DNA of 28,925 nucleotides from CAIKMD01 sp035605975 (lineage in GTDB: Bacteria > Pseudomonadota > Alphaproteobacteria > ATCC43930 > CGMCC-115725): NCBI GenBank assembly GCA_035605975.1, contig DATNGG010000133.1:1-28925 (forward strand), read 5' to 3'. The notes beneath the pieces are model-generated. The model had not been told where the DNA came from, did not search any database, and worked only from the letters and a program-made list of their open reading frames with translations. A program made the translations under genes and the position numbers. Positions 14,488-21,339 of this stretch are shown here, piece after piece. Positions within the stretch are counted from its first letter, which is position 1. The number at the start of each line of letters is the position of its first letter.

Positions 14488-16233
14488 TCATTCGGCGCGG
14501 CCCTTGCGTTCCGCCGCAGCGAGATCGGCGGCGGCGTTGAGAAAGCTCGCATGCGCCAATCCGAGCGGCAGATTGCCGAGGGCGCGGCCGTCGCGCCAAT
14601 CGATTTCCTCCGGGAAGATTCCCAAATCGTTGCCGTGCGACAGCCCGGCCTCGATGTAATGCCGCGCCCGCTTGGTGTCGCCGCGGGTGGTCCAGTATTG
14701 CGCCACCCAGAAGGTCGCGGCGAGAAACGCGCCCTCACGCTCGTGTCCCGGCGTGTCGTCCGCGCGCCGAAACAGGCCGTTATCTTCATAGTCGCGATGG
14801 AGCACGCGTAGCGTCGCCTCCATCTCGGCGGAATCGGCCGGGCAGAACGACCACAGCGGAAAAAGCGCCGCCGACACATCGACCCGCTGCGAGCCGGCGA
14901 AGGCGGCGAAGGCACCTTCGCGGGTGAGGCAATAGCGCAGGGCGTAGTCGCGGATCGCGCGTGCGGCCTCGCGATAGCGATCGCGGCGCGCCGGGGCGGC
15001 GAATTCCGCAATGGCATCGAGGCCGCAGGCGACGAAGGCCTTGCTCGAAGTGTAGTGCCGCCTCATGGGCGATTCCCAAATTCCGGAATCCGGTTCGCGC
15101 CAATTCTTGACGAGAAAATCAGCGACCGATTCGACGGTATCCCAATGATCGCGAGCCCCGCGCGCGCGATAGATCATGGCGGCAGCAAGCAAAAAATTGC
15201 CCAATGCGTCCAACTGCAACTGCTGGCTCGCGCGATTGCCGATGCGAACGGGCCGGCTTCCTTCGTAGCCGGCGAGCGGGGCGGTGTGCTCGGGGCCAAG
15301 CGGGCGACCATCGACGGTCACCACCGCATCGAGCGGCTCATGGCTTGCATGTTCGCGCGCGGCGGCGGCGAAGCGCAAAAACCCTTCGCCCTCGGCCGAG
15401 TGTCCCGCGGTATGCAGCAGGGCGCGCACTTCCATCGCCATGTCGCGCAGCCAGGCGTAGCGATAGTCGTAGTCGCGCTTTCCGCCCAAGACCTCGGGCA
15501 GCGCCGCGGTCACGGCGGCAATGATCGCGCCGCTGGGCTCGAAAACGAGGAGGCGCAATTGTCTCAGCGACGCCGCGACGTTATCGCGATAGGGCCCGTC
15601 ATAGGTCGTCGTGCCGGCGAGTTCCCGCCAGCGTGCCAGTGTCGCCGTCTTCCAGCCTGCCAGAGCGTCGCTGTGCGGGGGACCGCAAGCCCCGTCCGCG
15701 AGCACCGTCCAACCCGCTTCGCCTTTCGGCAAAACCCAGCGCAGAGCGCCATCGGCGCCAAAGCTGACGGGGTGCGAGGCAAAGAGACGAAGCCCGTTCT
15801 CGAACACGATGGCGCCGCCTTCGCTCGGCGCGGCGCGCAGCGGCTCGCGGCCGTTGTCGCGCCATGCGCTGAGGACGATGGTCGCATCCCGGGGCGCGCG
15901 CGACATTTCGCGGCAGAGCAGGCGGGGCTCGGCGTCGCTGCCCATCCACATCCAATCCGTGACCGTGAGGCCGCCATCTCCGGAAAGAAGCCACGTCTCG
16001 AGCACGGCGCTGTCTTCGCGGTAGCGGCGTCCGCCGGGGCGTGCCCCGGGAAGCTCGATGCGCCACGCGCCCTTCTCGGGCTCGAGCAAGCCGGCGAAGA
16101 TGCTCGGCGTGTCGAACCGCCGCGGGCAGTACCACCAGATCGTCGCCGTCCGGTCGATCGCGGCGGCGGTGCGCCGATCGCCAATGAAGGCCAGCTCCGC
16201 AAGGGGCGGGTAGGCGCTCATCGGGTCGAGCAT
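14488..16233 (-). CDS. Glycoside hydrolase family 15 protein (glucoamylase/trehalase-like)
   Basis: 581 residues, usual length for bacterial GH15. It has an N-terminal beta-sandwich (about 1-220, beginning PLAELAFIGDRRTAAAIDR) and an (alpha/alpha)6 barrel. Family signatures are DYRYAWLRDMAM (256-267), VRIGNRASQQLQLDALG (329-345), DSGIWE (382-387) and HEREGAFLAATFWVAQYW (497-514), ending with ALGNLPLGLAHASFL. Glu387 and Glu500 are at the positions of the general acid and base. Such enzymes hydrolyse alpha-glucosidic bonds, including trehalose, with inversion. There is no signal peptide, so it is cytoplasmic. The start is ATG 16233 or ATG 16221; neither has a clear ribosome-binding site. It follows the lipoprotein gene on the same strand with a 159 bp gap, so co-transcription is uncertain. 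Confidence 0.92.
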   Translation of the reverse strand: MLDPMSAYPPLAELAFIGDRRTAAAIDRTATIWWYCPRRFDTPSIFAGLLEPEKGAWRIELPGARPGGRRYREDSAVLETWLLSGDGGLTVTDWMWMGSDAEPRLLCREMSRAPRDATIVLSAWRDNGREPLRAAPSEGGAIVFENGLRLFASHPVSFGADGALRWVLPKGEAGWTVLADGACGPPHSDALAGWKTATLARWRELAGTTTYDGPYRDNVAASLRQLRLLVFEPSGAIIAAVTAALPEVLGGKRDYDYRYAWLRDMAMEVRALLHTAGHSAEGEGFLRFAAAAREHASHEPLDAVVTVDGRPLGPEHTAPLAGYEGSRPVRIGNRASQQLQLDALGNFLLAAAMIYRARGARDHWDTVESVADFLVKNWREPDSGIWESPMRRHYTSSKAFVACGLDAIAEFAAPARRDRYREAARAIRDYALRYCLTREGAFAAFAGSQRVDVSAALFPLWSFCPADSAEMEATLRVLHRDYEDNGLFRRADDTPGHEREGAFLAATFWVAQYWTTRGDTKRARHYIEAGLSHGNDLGIFPEEIDWRDGRALGNLPLGLAHASFLNAAADLAAAERKGRAE

Positions 16234-16392
16234 CTGCGCCGCGCGATTACAGCCAAACCTATCGCGCGGCTGCGTCCCGGGTTGGCGCCGGCTGTGACGA
16301 CGGACAGGAACATTGGACCTTCACGACGATAAGTTGCGCATGGCCGCGGGGTTCCGTGGCGAGGGCGGACCGGGCGCTGCGCTGCTCGGCTT

Positions 16393-17190
16393 CTACCGGC
16401 CGCTTTCCGGTTGGCTCGGAGCAACGGGCTGCAGCGGGACGGGCGCTACCGATGGCGTGTCGACAGTCTCGGCCGGGTGGCTCGCGCTAGCGGGAGGAGA
16501 CGCGCCCGAGGCTCCTGGCGTTGCCGTAACACCGGTTTCGGATGCGGGAGCGGAGCCCCCCTCGGGGACGATCGGCGCATCCTGACGCGACGCGCTCGCC
16601 GGCGCCGTCGTGGGCATCGGCGTCTCGCCGACGGCTTTGGCGGGGCTCGGCGGCGGAACGGGCTTCGCTGGTGCGTCCGCCTTCGCCTTCACCGGCGTTG
16701 ACGCCGGCGCGTCGAGCGGCGCGGCGTAGTCCGGCACGATGCGGGCCTGCTTGCCGTCGATGACGAGGACATGCTGCCCGAGCGCGAGCGGTTTCGGCTC
16801 GCGCTGTGCGACGGAGACGAGGTCGCCGCTGGCTTCGCGGACGATATATTCCCAGCCGGTGGTATCGCCCGTCGCATGCTGGATCGTCGCGCCGACAATA
16901 CCGCCGACAATGCTGCCGCCGAGCGCGCTGAGCGCCGTCGGAATTGTCGCGGAATCGGCCTGGGTCGCGAGGATACCGCCGGCAGCGCCCCCGGTCACGG
17001 CGCCAACCGTGCCGTCATCGCTTATTTTCACCTCGCGGAAGCCGATGACGATGCCGCGCGCGACCTTGTTCGCCTGTTGTACGGCGTTCGAGGTGTAGGT
17101 ATTTGGCGAATAATCCGGTGTACAACCCGCAAGAAGCGCGAAACTCGTCGCCAGAATTCCAAGCCCGACACGTCGCGTCACGAAACCCAT
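16393..17190 (-). CDS. Glycine-zipper outer-membrane lipoprotein with Pro/Ala-rich tail
   Basis: 265 residues. The N-terminus is a lipoprotein signal with lipobox LLAGC, so Cys23 would be lipidated. Residues about 45-107 contain a glycine-zipper pair (GAVTGGAAGGILA and SIVGGIVGATIQHATGD), as in SlyB/Pcp-type lipoproteins, followed by the domain-like segment YIVREASGDLVSVAQ and LALGQHVLVIDGKQARIVPDY that ends these proteins. From about residue 157 the protein continues with a long low-complexity Pro/Ala/Ser/Thr tail of roughly 105 residues, which is not part of the SlyB family and may span or contact the cell wall. Role inferred as envelope integrity. The tail length is the unusual part. The start has only a weak GGCGGA. 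Confidence 0.75.
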   Translation of the reverse strand: MGFVTRRVGLGILATSFALLAGCTPDYSPNTYTSNAVQQANKVARGIVIGFREVKISDDGTVGAVTGGAAGGILATQADSATIPTALSALGGSIVGGIVGATIQHATGDTTGWEYIVREASGDLVSVAQREPKPLALGQHVLVIDGKQARIVPDYAAPLDAPASTPVKAKADAPAKPVPPPSPAKAVGETPMPTTAPASASRQDAPIVPEGGSAPASETGVTATPGASGASPPASASHPAETVDTPSVAPVPLQPVAPSQPESGR

Positions 17191-17318
17191 TCCGCCGAAA
17201 AGCTAGCCGCTTTTTCCGATTATGCAAGAATGCAGGCGAGGCGAATTCCGCTTGGAACGCCGCCGCGGTTTCGCGACATTGGTCATCCTCGAGTGAGCAT
17301 ATCATCCGGCGCGGTGCG

Positions 17319-17948
17319 ATGAGCGGTCCGATCCTGCACGGCTTCGTCACCTTTCTTGTCACGATCGATCCGCTCGGCGTCGCGGTGATCTTCGCGGGAT
17401 TGATGCATGCAGCGCCGGAGGCGCTGCGCCGGCGCGTGGCGGCGCGCGCCATGTTCGTCGCGACGGCGCTCATCGCCGCCTTCGCACTGTTCGGCGATCC
17501 GCTGCTCGAGGCGCTGGGGATTTCGATGTCGGCCTTCCGCATCGCCGGCGGCATTCTTCTTTTTCTCTTGGCGACCGACATGGTGTTCGCGCGGCCCTCG
17601 GGGATCCGCAATCCGACCGAGCCCGAGCAAGAGGAGGCCAATCGCAGCAACGATATTTCGGTCTTTCCGCTGGCCTTCCCGCTTCTCGCCGGGCCGGGCG
17701 CGCTCACCTCGGTCGTGCTGCTGGTCGGCGGCGCGGATGGGCCGGTCGCCGCGGCGGGCATCGTCCTCGCGCTCGTGGTCGTGCTCGTCCTGACCTTTGC
17801 GGCATTGCTCGCCGCTGGTCCGGTCATGCGCTTTCTCGGCGTGACCGGAACCAATGTGGTCGGCCGCGTCCTGGGCATCGTCCTTGCCGCACTCGCGGCG
17901 CAATATGTCGTCGATGGAATCATGGAGATCATGCGGCGCAGCGCGTGA
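17319..17948 (+). CDS. MarC-family (UPF0056) integral membrane protein
   Basis: 209 residues from ATG 17319; an in-frame ATG at 17103 would add 72 residues antisense to the lipoprotein gene and is not credible. The sequence begins GPILHGFVTFLVTIDPLGVA, which includes the conserved 'TxDPxG' of MarC/NAAT-like proteins, and has about six hydrophobic segments. A second repeat-like motif is FPLAFPLLAGPGALTSV (about 117-133). The family is widespread and its function is not firmly established, although it is often called a multiple-antibiotic-resistance-related protein. The gene is divergent from the lipoprotein gene and 91 bp upstream of zur on the same strand. Confidence 0.85.
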   Translation: MSGPILHGFVTFLVTIDPLGVAVIFAGLMHAAPEALRRRVAARAMFVATALIAAFALFGDPLLEALGISMSAFRIAGGILLFLLATDMVFARPSGIRNPTEPEQEEANRSNDISVFPLAFPLLAGPGALTSVVLLVGGADGPVAAAGIVLALVVVLVLTFAALLAAGPVMRFLGVTGTNVVGRVLGIVLAALAAQYVVDGIMEIMRRSA

Positions 17949-18002
17949 GCGACCGCTGCCGCCGGCGGGCGATCCGTCGCCGCCGCATGCCGCCCGATGT
18001 GG

Positions 18003-18008
18003 TATAAT
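18003..18008 (+). promoter_or_regulatory. Possible -10 element of the zur promoter
   Basis: A perfect TATAAT occurs 32 bp before the zur ATG in an otherwise GC-rich intergenic stretch, within GTGGTATAATCCCAC whose ends (GTGG/CCAC) are inverted repeats. No good -35 hexamer is visible at the expected distance. Function is inferred from sequence only. Confidence 0.4.
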
Positions 18009-18039
18009 CCCACGGCCGGGCGCAGGATCGAGGTTGTGA

Positions 18040-18498
18040 ATGAAGGCGAAGGAACGCCGCGCCATTGCCGCACAATTGGAGAGCGCGGCCCAGCTTTGCG
18101 CGGGCCGCGGCGCCCAACTGACCGAGCTGCGCCGCCTCGTCCTGTCTCTCATCCTCGAAGCGGAGGCGCCGCCGACCGCCTATCAGCTCCTCGACCGGCT
18201 GCGCAAGACGCGGAAAGGCGCAGTGCCGCCGACGATCTATCGCGCGCTCGACTTCTTGATGGAGCAGCGGCTTATCCACAAGGTCGAGCGGCTCAACGCG
18301 TTCATCGCTTGCATCGAGACCGGGCACCAGCACCCGGTCCAATTCCTTATCTGCGGCGAATGCGGCAAGGTGGCGGAGATCGAGGACCGCACGGCGACGA
18401 GGGCGCTGCAACATGCCGCCCAACGCGAGGGTTTTCACCTGCGCGAGGCGGTGGTCGAGATCGAGGGCACCTGCGCCGCCTGTTTTCACCCCGCCTGA
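18040..18498 (+). CDS. zur: Zinc uptake regulator Zur (Fur family)
   Basis: 152 residues. N-terminal winged helix (about 20-85, with LTELRRLVLSLI and PPTIYRALDFLMEQ) and a C-terminal metal-binding dimerisation domain. Metal-site residues are His96/His98 in GHQHPVQFLIC, Cys105/Cys108 (CGEC) and Cys145/Cys148 (CAAC), the structural zinc site of Fur-family proteins. The HQHPVQFLIC-GECGK pattern and the adjacent znuACB operon identify it as Zur rather than Fur or PerR. With zinc bound it would repress znuABC. The gene is convergent with znuB; their 3' ends overlap by 13 bp. A Zur-box-like element lies upstream of znuA at 21061-21072. Confidence 0.93.
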   Translation: MKAKERRAIAAQLESAAQLCAGRGAQLTELRRLVLSLILEAEAPPTAYQLLDRLRKTRKGAVPPTIYRALDFLMEQRLIHKVERLNAFIACIETGHQHPVQFLICGECGKVAEIEDRTATRALQHAAQREGFHLREAVVEIEGTCAACFHPA

Positions 18499-19289
18499 GC
18501 TACTTGCCGCGGGCGCGGCAGCGCGGCGGCGAAATAAGCGAGGCCGCTCAGCGCGGTGATCCAAAAGCTGCTCGGCCAATCCGTGTAGAAGGCGAGTGCG
18601 ATGCCGAGCCAAGCTTCGCCAAGCGCGAGCAGCACCGCGAGAACCACACCCGCCGCCACCGAGCCGGCGAGGCGCTGCGCCGTTGCCGCCGGGCCGACCA
18701 TCAGCGCGAAGACCAGCAGCACGCCGACAATCTGCGCGCATTCCGCGGTTGCCACGGCGACAATCGCAAGAAACAGCACGCCATAGAGCCGCAAGGACAC
18801 GCCCTTTGCTTCCGCGAGCTCGGGCTGAAGGCTGGCGAAGAGCAAGGGCCGCGCGATGACGGCCAGCGTTGCAAGGGTGATCGCGCCGAGCGCTAAGAGG
18901 ATGCGGATGGTGTCGCGATCGACGGCGAGCACATTCCCGAAGAGGAGTGCCGCCGCCTCGGTCGCGAAGGCGGTGTAGAAATGGAGGAACAGGAGGCCGA
19001 GGCCGAGCGACAGGGAGAGCACGATGCCGATCGCCACGTCGCGTTGGGCGAAGCGCTCGCCGATGAAGCCCATGCCGATGCCCGCGGCCAAGGTCATCAG
19101 CACCAGGCCCCAGAGCGGCGCGATGCCGATCAGCACGGCGCCGGTTGCGCCGGTGAAGCCGACATGCGCCAAGGCGTGGCCGGCGAAGGTTTGGCCGCGC
19201 AAGACGAGGAAATAGCCGACCGCGCCCGCGAGCACGGCGACGATGGTCGCGGCCGCAAAGGCGTTCTGCATGAAATCATAGCTAAGCAT
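18486..19289 (-). CDS. znuB: Zinc ABC transporter, permease protein ZnuB
   Basis: 267 residues from ATG 19289, which lies within the 3' end of znuC (8 bp overlap, 19282-19289). An in-frame ATG at 19358 would add 23 Arg-rich residues within the znuC coding region and is unlikely. It is an ABC-3 family permease with about eight to nine hydrophobic segments. It begins MLSYDFMQNAFAAATIVAVL; typical features are GQTFAGHALAHVGFTGA and GLLFLHFYTAFATEA. It forms the inner-membrane channel for Zn(II) with ZnuC on the cytoplasmic side and ZnuA in the periplasm. Last gene of the znuA-znuC-znuB operon and probably repressed by Zur. Confidence 0.93.
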   Translation of the reverse strand: MLSYDFMQNAFAAATIVAVLAGAVGYFLVLRGQTFAGHALAHVGFTGATGAVLIGIAPLWGLVLMTLAAGIGMGFIGERFAQRDVAIGIVLSLSLGLGLLFLHFYTAFATEAAALLFGNVLAVDRDTIRILLALGAITLATLAVIARPLLFASLQPELAEAKGVSLRLYGVLFLAIVAVATAECAQIVGVLLVFALMVGPAATAQRLAGSVAAGVVLAVLLALGEAWLGIALAFYTDWPSSFWITALSGLAYFAAALPRPRQVAQAG

Positions 19290-20148
19290 CGCCGCGCTCC
19301 GGCTCCGGCAAAGCGTGATCATGCGAATGCGGATGCGCCTCGCCATGCCCGTGCCCATTTTCGTGCTGGTGCGCCGCGCTCTCCATATCGTGACCGCCCG
19401 ACATCACGAAAATCCGGCCGCCAAGGCGGACCACCTCGATCTCGGCGCCATAGAGACGCGACAGGACGGGCCCGGTGATCACCGCCTCGACGGTGCCCAG
19501 TGCGGCCTGGCCATTGCCGAGATAGAGCACGCGATCGACAGCGCCGAGCAACGGATTGAGCTCGTGCGTGCTGAAGAGGACGGTGATGCCGAGCGTCCGT
19601 TGCAGCGATGCCACCAAGGCGACCACCTCGGCCTGATGGCGCGGATCGAGGCTGATGAGCGGCTCGTCGAGCAGCAAGAGGCGCGGCTGGCCGATCAGCG
19701 CTTGAGCCAGCAGCAAGCGCTGGCGCTCGCCACCGGAGAGTTGCGCAAGCGGCCGCTCGGCCAAGCCCTCCGCGCCGACGCGCGCGAGCGCCTGATCGAT
19801 TTCCGCCCGCTGCGCTTTTCCGGGAAGCGGCAATCCGAGACGGTGGCCGTTGACGGCGGCGGCGAGGAAGGTGCGGCCGCTTAAGAGCAAGCCGGCAGCC
19901 GCGCTGCGCGTCTGCGGCATGTAGCCGATCTCGGCGCTCCCGCGGGTCGCCGCCCGGCCGAACACGCGGATGGCGCCGCGGCGCGGCGGCAGGAGACCCA
20001 AGATCGCGCGCAGCAGCGTGGTCTTGCCCGCGCCGTTCGGGCCCAGCACGCCAACGAACTCGCCGGCCGCGATGTCGAGGCTGATATCGTCGAGGATGGC
20101 ACGGCCGCCCAGCGCCAGCGAGACGTTGCGAAGCTCGACGGCGTTCAT
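19282..20148 (-). CDS. znuC: Zinc ABC transporter, ATP-binding protein ZnuC, with His-rich C-terminal tail
   Basis: 288 residues. The nucleotide-binding domain shows Walker A GPNGAGKT (36-43), the Q-loop in YMPQT, the ABC signature LSGGERQ (137-143), Walker B LLLLDEP (157-163) and the switch His in FSTHE (His195). The C-terminal 35-40 residues hold nine histidines between 253 and 278 (HDMESAAHQH, GHGHGEAHPHSHDH), a likely cytoplasmic zinc-binding or zinc-sensing segment. It overlaps znuA by 4 bp (ATGA) and znuB by 8 bp, so all three are translationally coupled. It would energise zinc import by ATP hydrolysis. Confidence 0.94.
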   Translation of the reverse strand: MNAVELRNVSLALGGRAILDDISLDIAAGEFVGVLGPNGAGKTTLLRAILGLLPPRRGAIRVFGRAATRGSAEIGYMPQTRSAAAGLLLSGRTFLAAAVNGHRLGLPLPGKAQRAEIDQALARVGAEGLAERPLAQLSGGERQRLLLAQALIGQPRLLLLDEPLISLDPRHQAEVVALVASLQRTLGITVLFSTHELNPLLGAVDRVLYLGNGQAALGTVEAVITGPVLSRLYGAEIEVVRLGGRIFVMSGGHDMESAAHQHENGHGHGEAHPHSHDHALPEPERGDA

Positions 20149-21020
20149 GGGCTATTCCGAGACAGCGCAAGATCGACCGCATCGAGCAGGCCGAGCATCC
20201 AGGCCTGGTAGGTCTTGCCGCGCGGCTCGGTCTCCGTCACGCCCAGCACCGGAATGTGCTCGGCCTGGGCCAGCGCTACCATGCGGCGCACCACCGGACC
20301 CGAGACCTGGCTGTTATGCACCAGCAGCCGCACCCGGTGCGTCTTCAGATCGCTCTCGAAAGCGGCGGTGTCGGTGGCGCTCGGCTCGGTGTCGTTCATG
20401 ATCGCGCGCTGGAACCCCGCGTTTTTCACCTTGAGGTCCAGCGCCGCGAAGAGCGCGCCGAGGATTGGCTCGGTCGCGGCGACCGGCGTGCCGGCGAAGC
20501 GGCGGCGCAAAGCGGCAATCTTCATCTCGATCGGTTGCAGCGAATCCGTGAATTGCGCGAGCCGGGCGCGATACTCGGCCGCATGATCGGGGTCGGCGGC
20601 GCTGAGATCGCGGGCCAGCGCTTGGCCCGCCGCCAGCATGACGCTCGGGTCGTACCAGATATGCGGATTGTCGCCGAGTTTTTTGCCGACGAGCTCGGCA
20701 ACGATGATCGAGCGCCGATCCGTACCGCGCGTTGCGCCGAGCAGCTTTTCCATCCAGGGATCGTAGCCGGCCCCGTTGGCGATGACGATGCGCGCGCCGG
20801 CGACCGCGCGCGCGGCGGAGGGGCTGAGTTCGAACAAATGCGGGTCCTGATCGGGATTGGCGAGAATGCTCGTCACCGTCACCGCGCTTCCGCCGATCTG
20901 CGCTGCGATATCGCCGTAGAAATTCTCGGCGGCGACGATGGCGAGGGGCGCCGCCGCAGCCGGCGCCGCGGCTGCGAGCAGGCTCGCAACGGCCATCACC
21001 GGCCAGGCCCTCATCCTCAT
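20145..21020 (-). CDS. znuA: Zinc ABC transporter, periplasmic zinc-binding protein ZnuA
   Basis: 291 residues (ATG 21020; ATG 21014 is equally possible). Signal peptide about 1-24 (AAA cleavage before APLAIVAAENFYGD). Cluster A-I metal-binding SBP: His61 in DPHLFELSPS and His120 in NPHIWYDPS are zinc ligands. The usual third His region reads AATEPILGA (Glu184), and the acidic ligand is near VTETEP (about 261-266). The His-rich loop that normally precedes the second ligand is missing: GKKLGDNPHIWYDP runs straight through. First gene of the operon, coupled to znuC by an ATGA overlap. The Zur-like site lies about 40 bp upstream of the start. Confidence 0.92.
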   Translation of the reverse strand: MRMRAWPVMAVASLLAAAAPAAAAPLAIVAAENFYGDIAAQIGGSAVTVTSILANPDQDPHLFELSPSAARAVAGARIVIANGAGYDPWMEKLLGATRGTDRRSIIVAELVGKKLGDNPHIWYDPSVMLAAGQALARDLSAADPDHAAEYRARLAQFTDSLQPIEMKIAALRRRFAGTPVAATEPILGALFAALDLKVKNAGFQRAIMNDTEPSATDTAAFESDLKTHRVRLLVHNSQVSGPVVRRMVALAQAEHIPVLGVTETEPRGKTYQAWMLGLLDAVDLALSRNSP

Positions 21021-21060
21021 GCCTCCCGGGGCGGCTTGCCGCCGCCCGATTCCGAAGGCG

Positions 21061-21072
21061 ATGATATAACAT
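21061..21072 (-). promoter_or_regulatory. Zur-box-like operator upstream of znuA
   Basis: The plus strand reads ATGATATAACAT, a near-palindrome (10 of 12 positions match its own reverse complement ATGTTATATCAT). It is the only AT-rich patch upstream of znuA and resembles the TGTTATAACA core of proteobacterial Zur sites. It begins about 40 bp before the znuA start, where bound Zur would block a promoter. The match to a consensus is from memory and has not been scored. Confidence 0.55.
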
Positions 21073-21166
21073 ACCGTTCATGGGGTCCATGGCAGGATGG
21101 CAGTCATCGCGCTCAGCTTCGTGGCAGCGAGAGCCCCAGCCCCGGGGCCAGCCGCTGGGAGCAAGA

Positions 21167-21182
21167 GATGAAGCACTTCATC
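21167..21182. repeat. Short inverted repeat, 7+2+7
   Basis: GATGAAG and CTTCATC are perfect inverted repeats separated by CA. The spacer is too short for a transcription terminator hairpin, so a dimeric regulator site is the more natural reading; it may also be chance. Confidence 0.3.
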
Positions 21183-21339
21183 GCGACCCAGATCGCACCG
21201 CCGCTGCTCAGTCCCTGTAAGGAGCGGGTTTTGCGCAAGCGCCATCCGGAGGTTCTTCATGGGATCGAAAACCGCGCCGCCATCGCAGCGACGCGGCAAT
21301 CCTCTTCCGAGCGCGGCCCCAGTGGAGGCGCGACTCCGC

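Larger units (their letters stand above)
21021..21339. other. Intergenic region between znuA and the LVIVD gene
   Basis: 319 bp without a supported gene. It carries the znuA control region (Zur-box-like element at 21061-21072), a GC palindrome GCCCCGGGGC near 21140 and an inverted repeat at 21167-21182. Open frames across it are short or antisense and show no family signature. It is also the 3' flank of the LysR-ABC-Rieske-LVIVD cluster; I see no clear terminator with a T run. Confidence 0.6.

Noticed and set aside
17103..17318. Extended N-terminus of the MarC-family protein
   Set aside because: The extra 72 residues would overlap the lipoprotein gene on the opposite strand and lack hydrophobic character; the family start is at ATG 17319.
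19290..19358. Extended N-terminus of ZnuB
   Set aside because: The added residues are Arg-rich and lie within znuC coding sequence; the ATG at 19289 with an 8 bp overlap is the natural coupled start.
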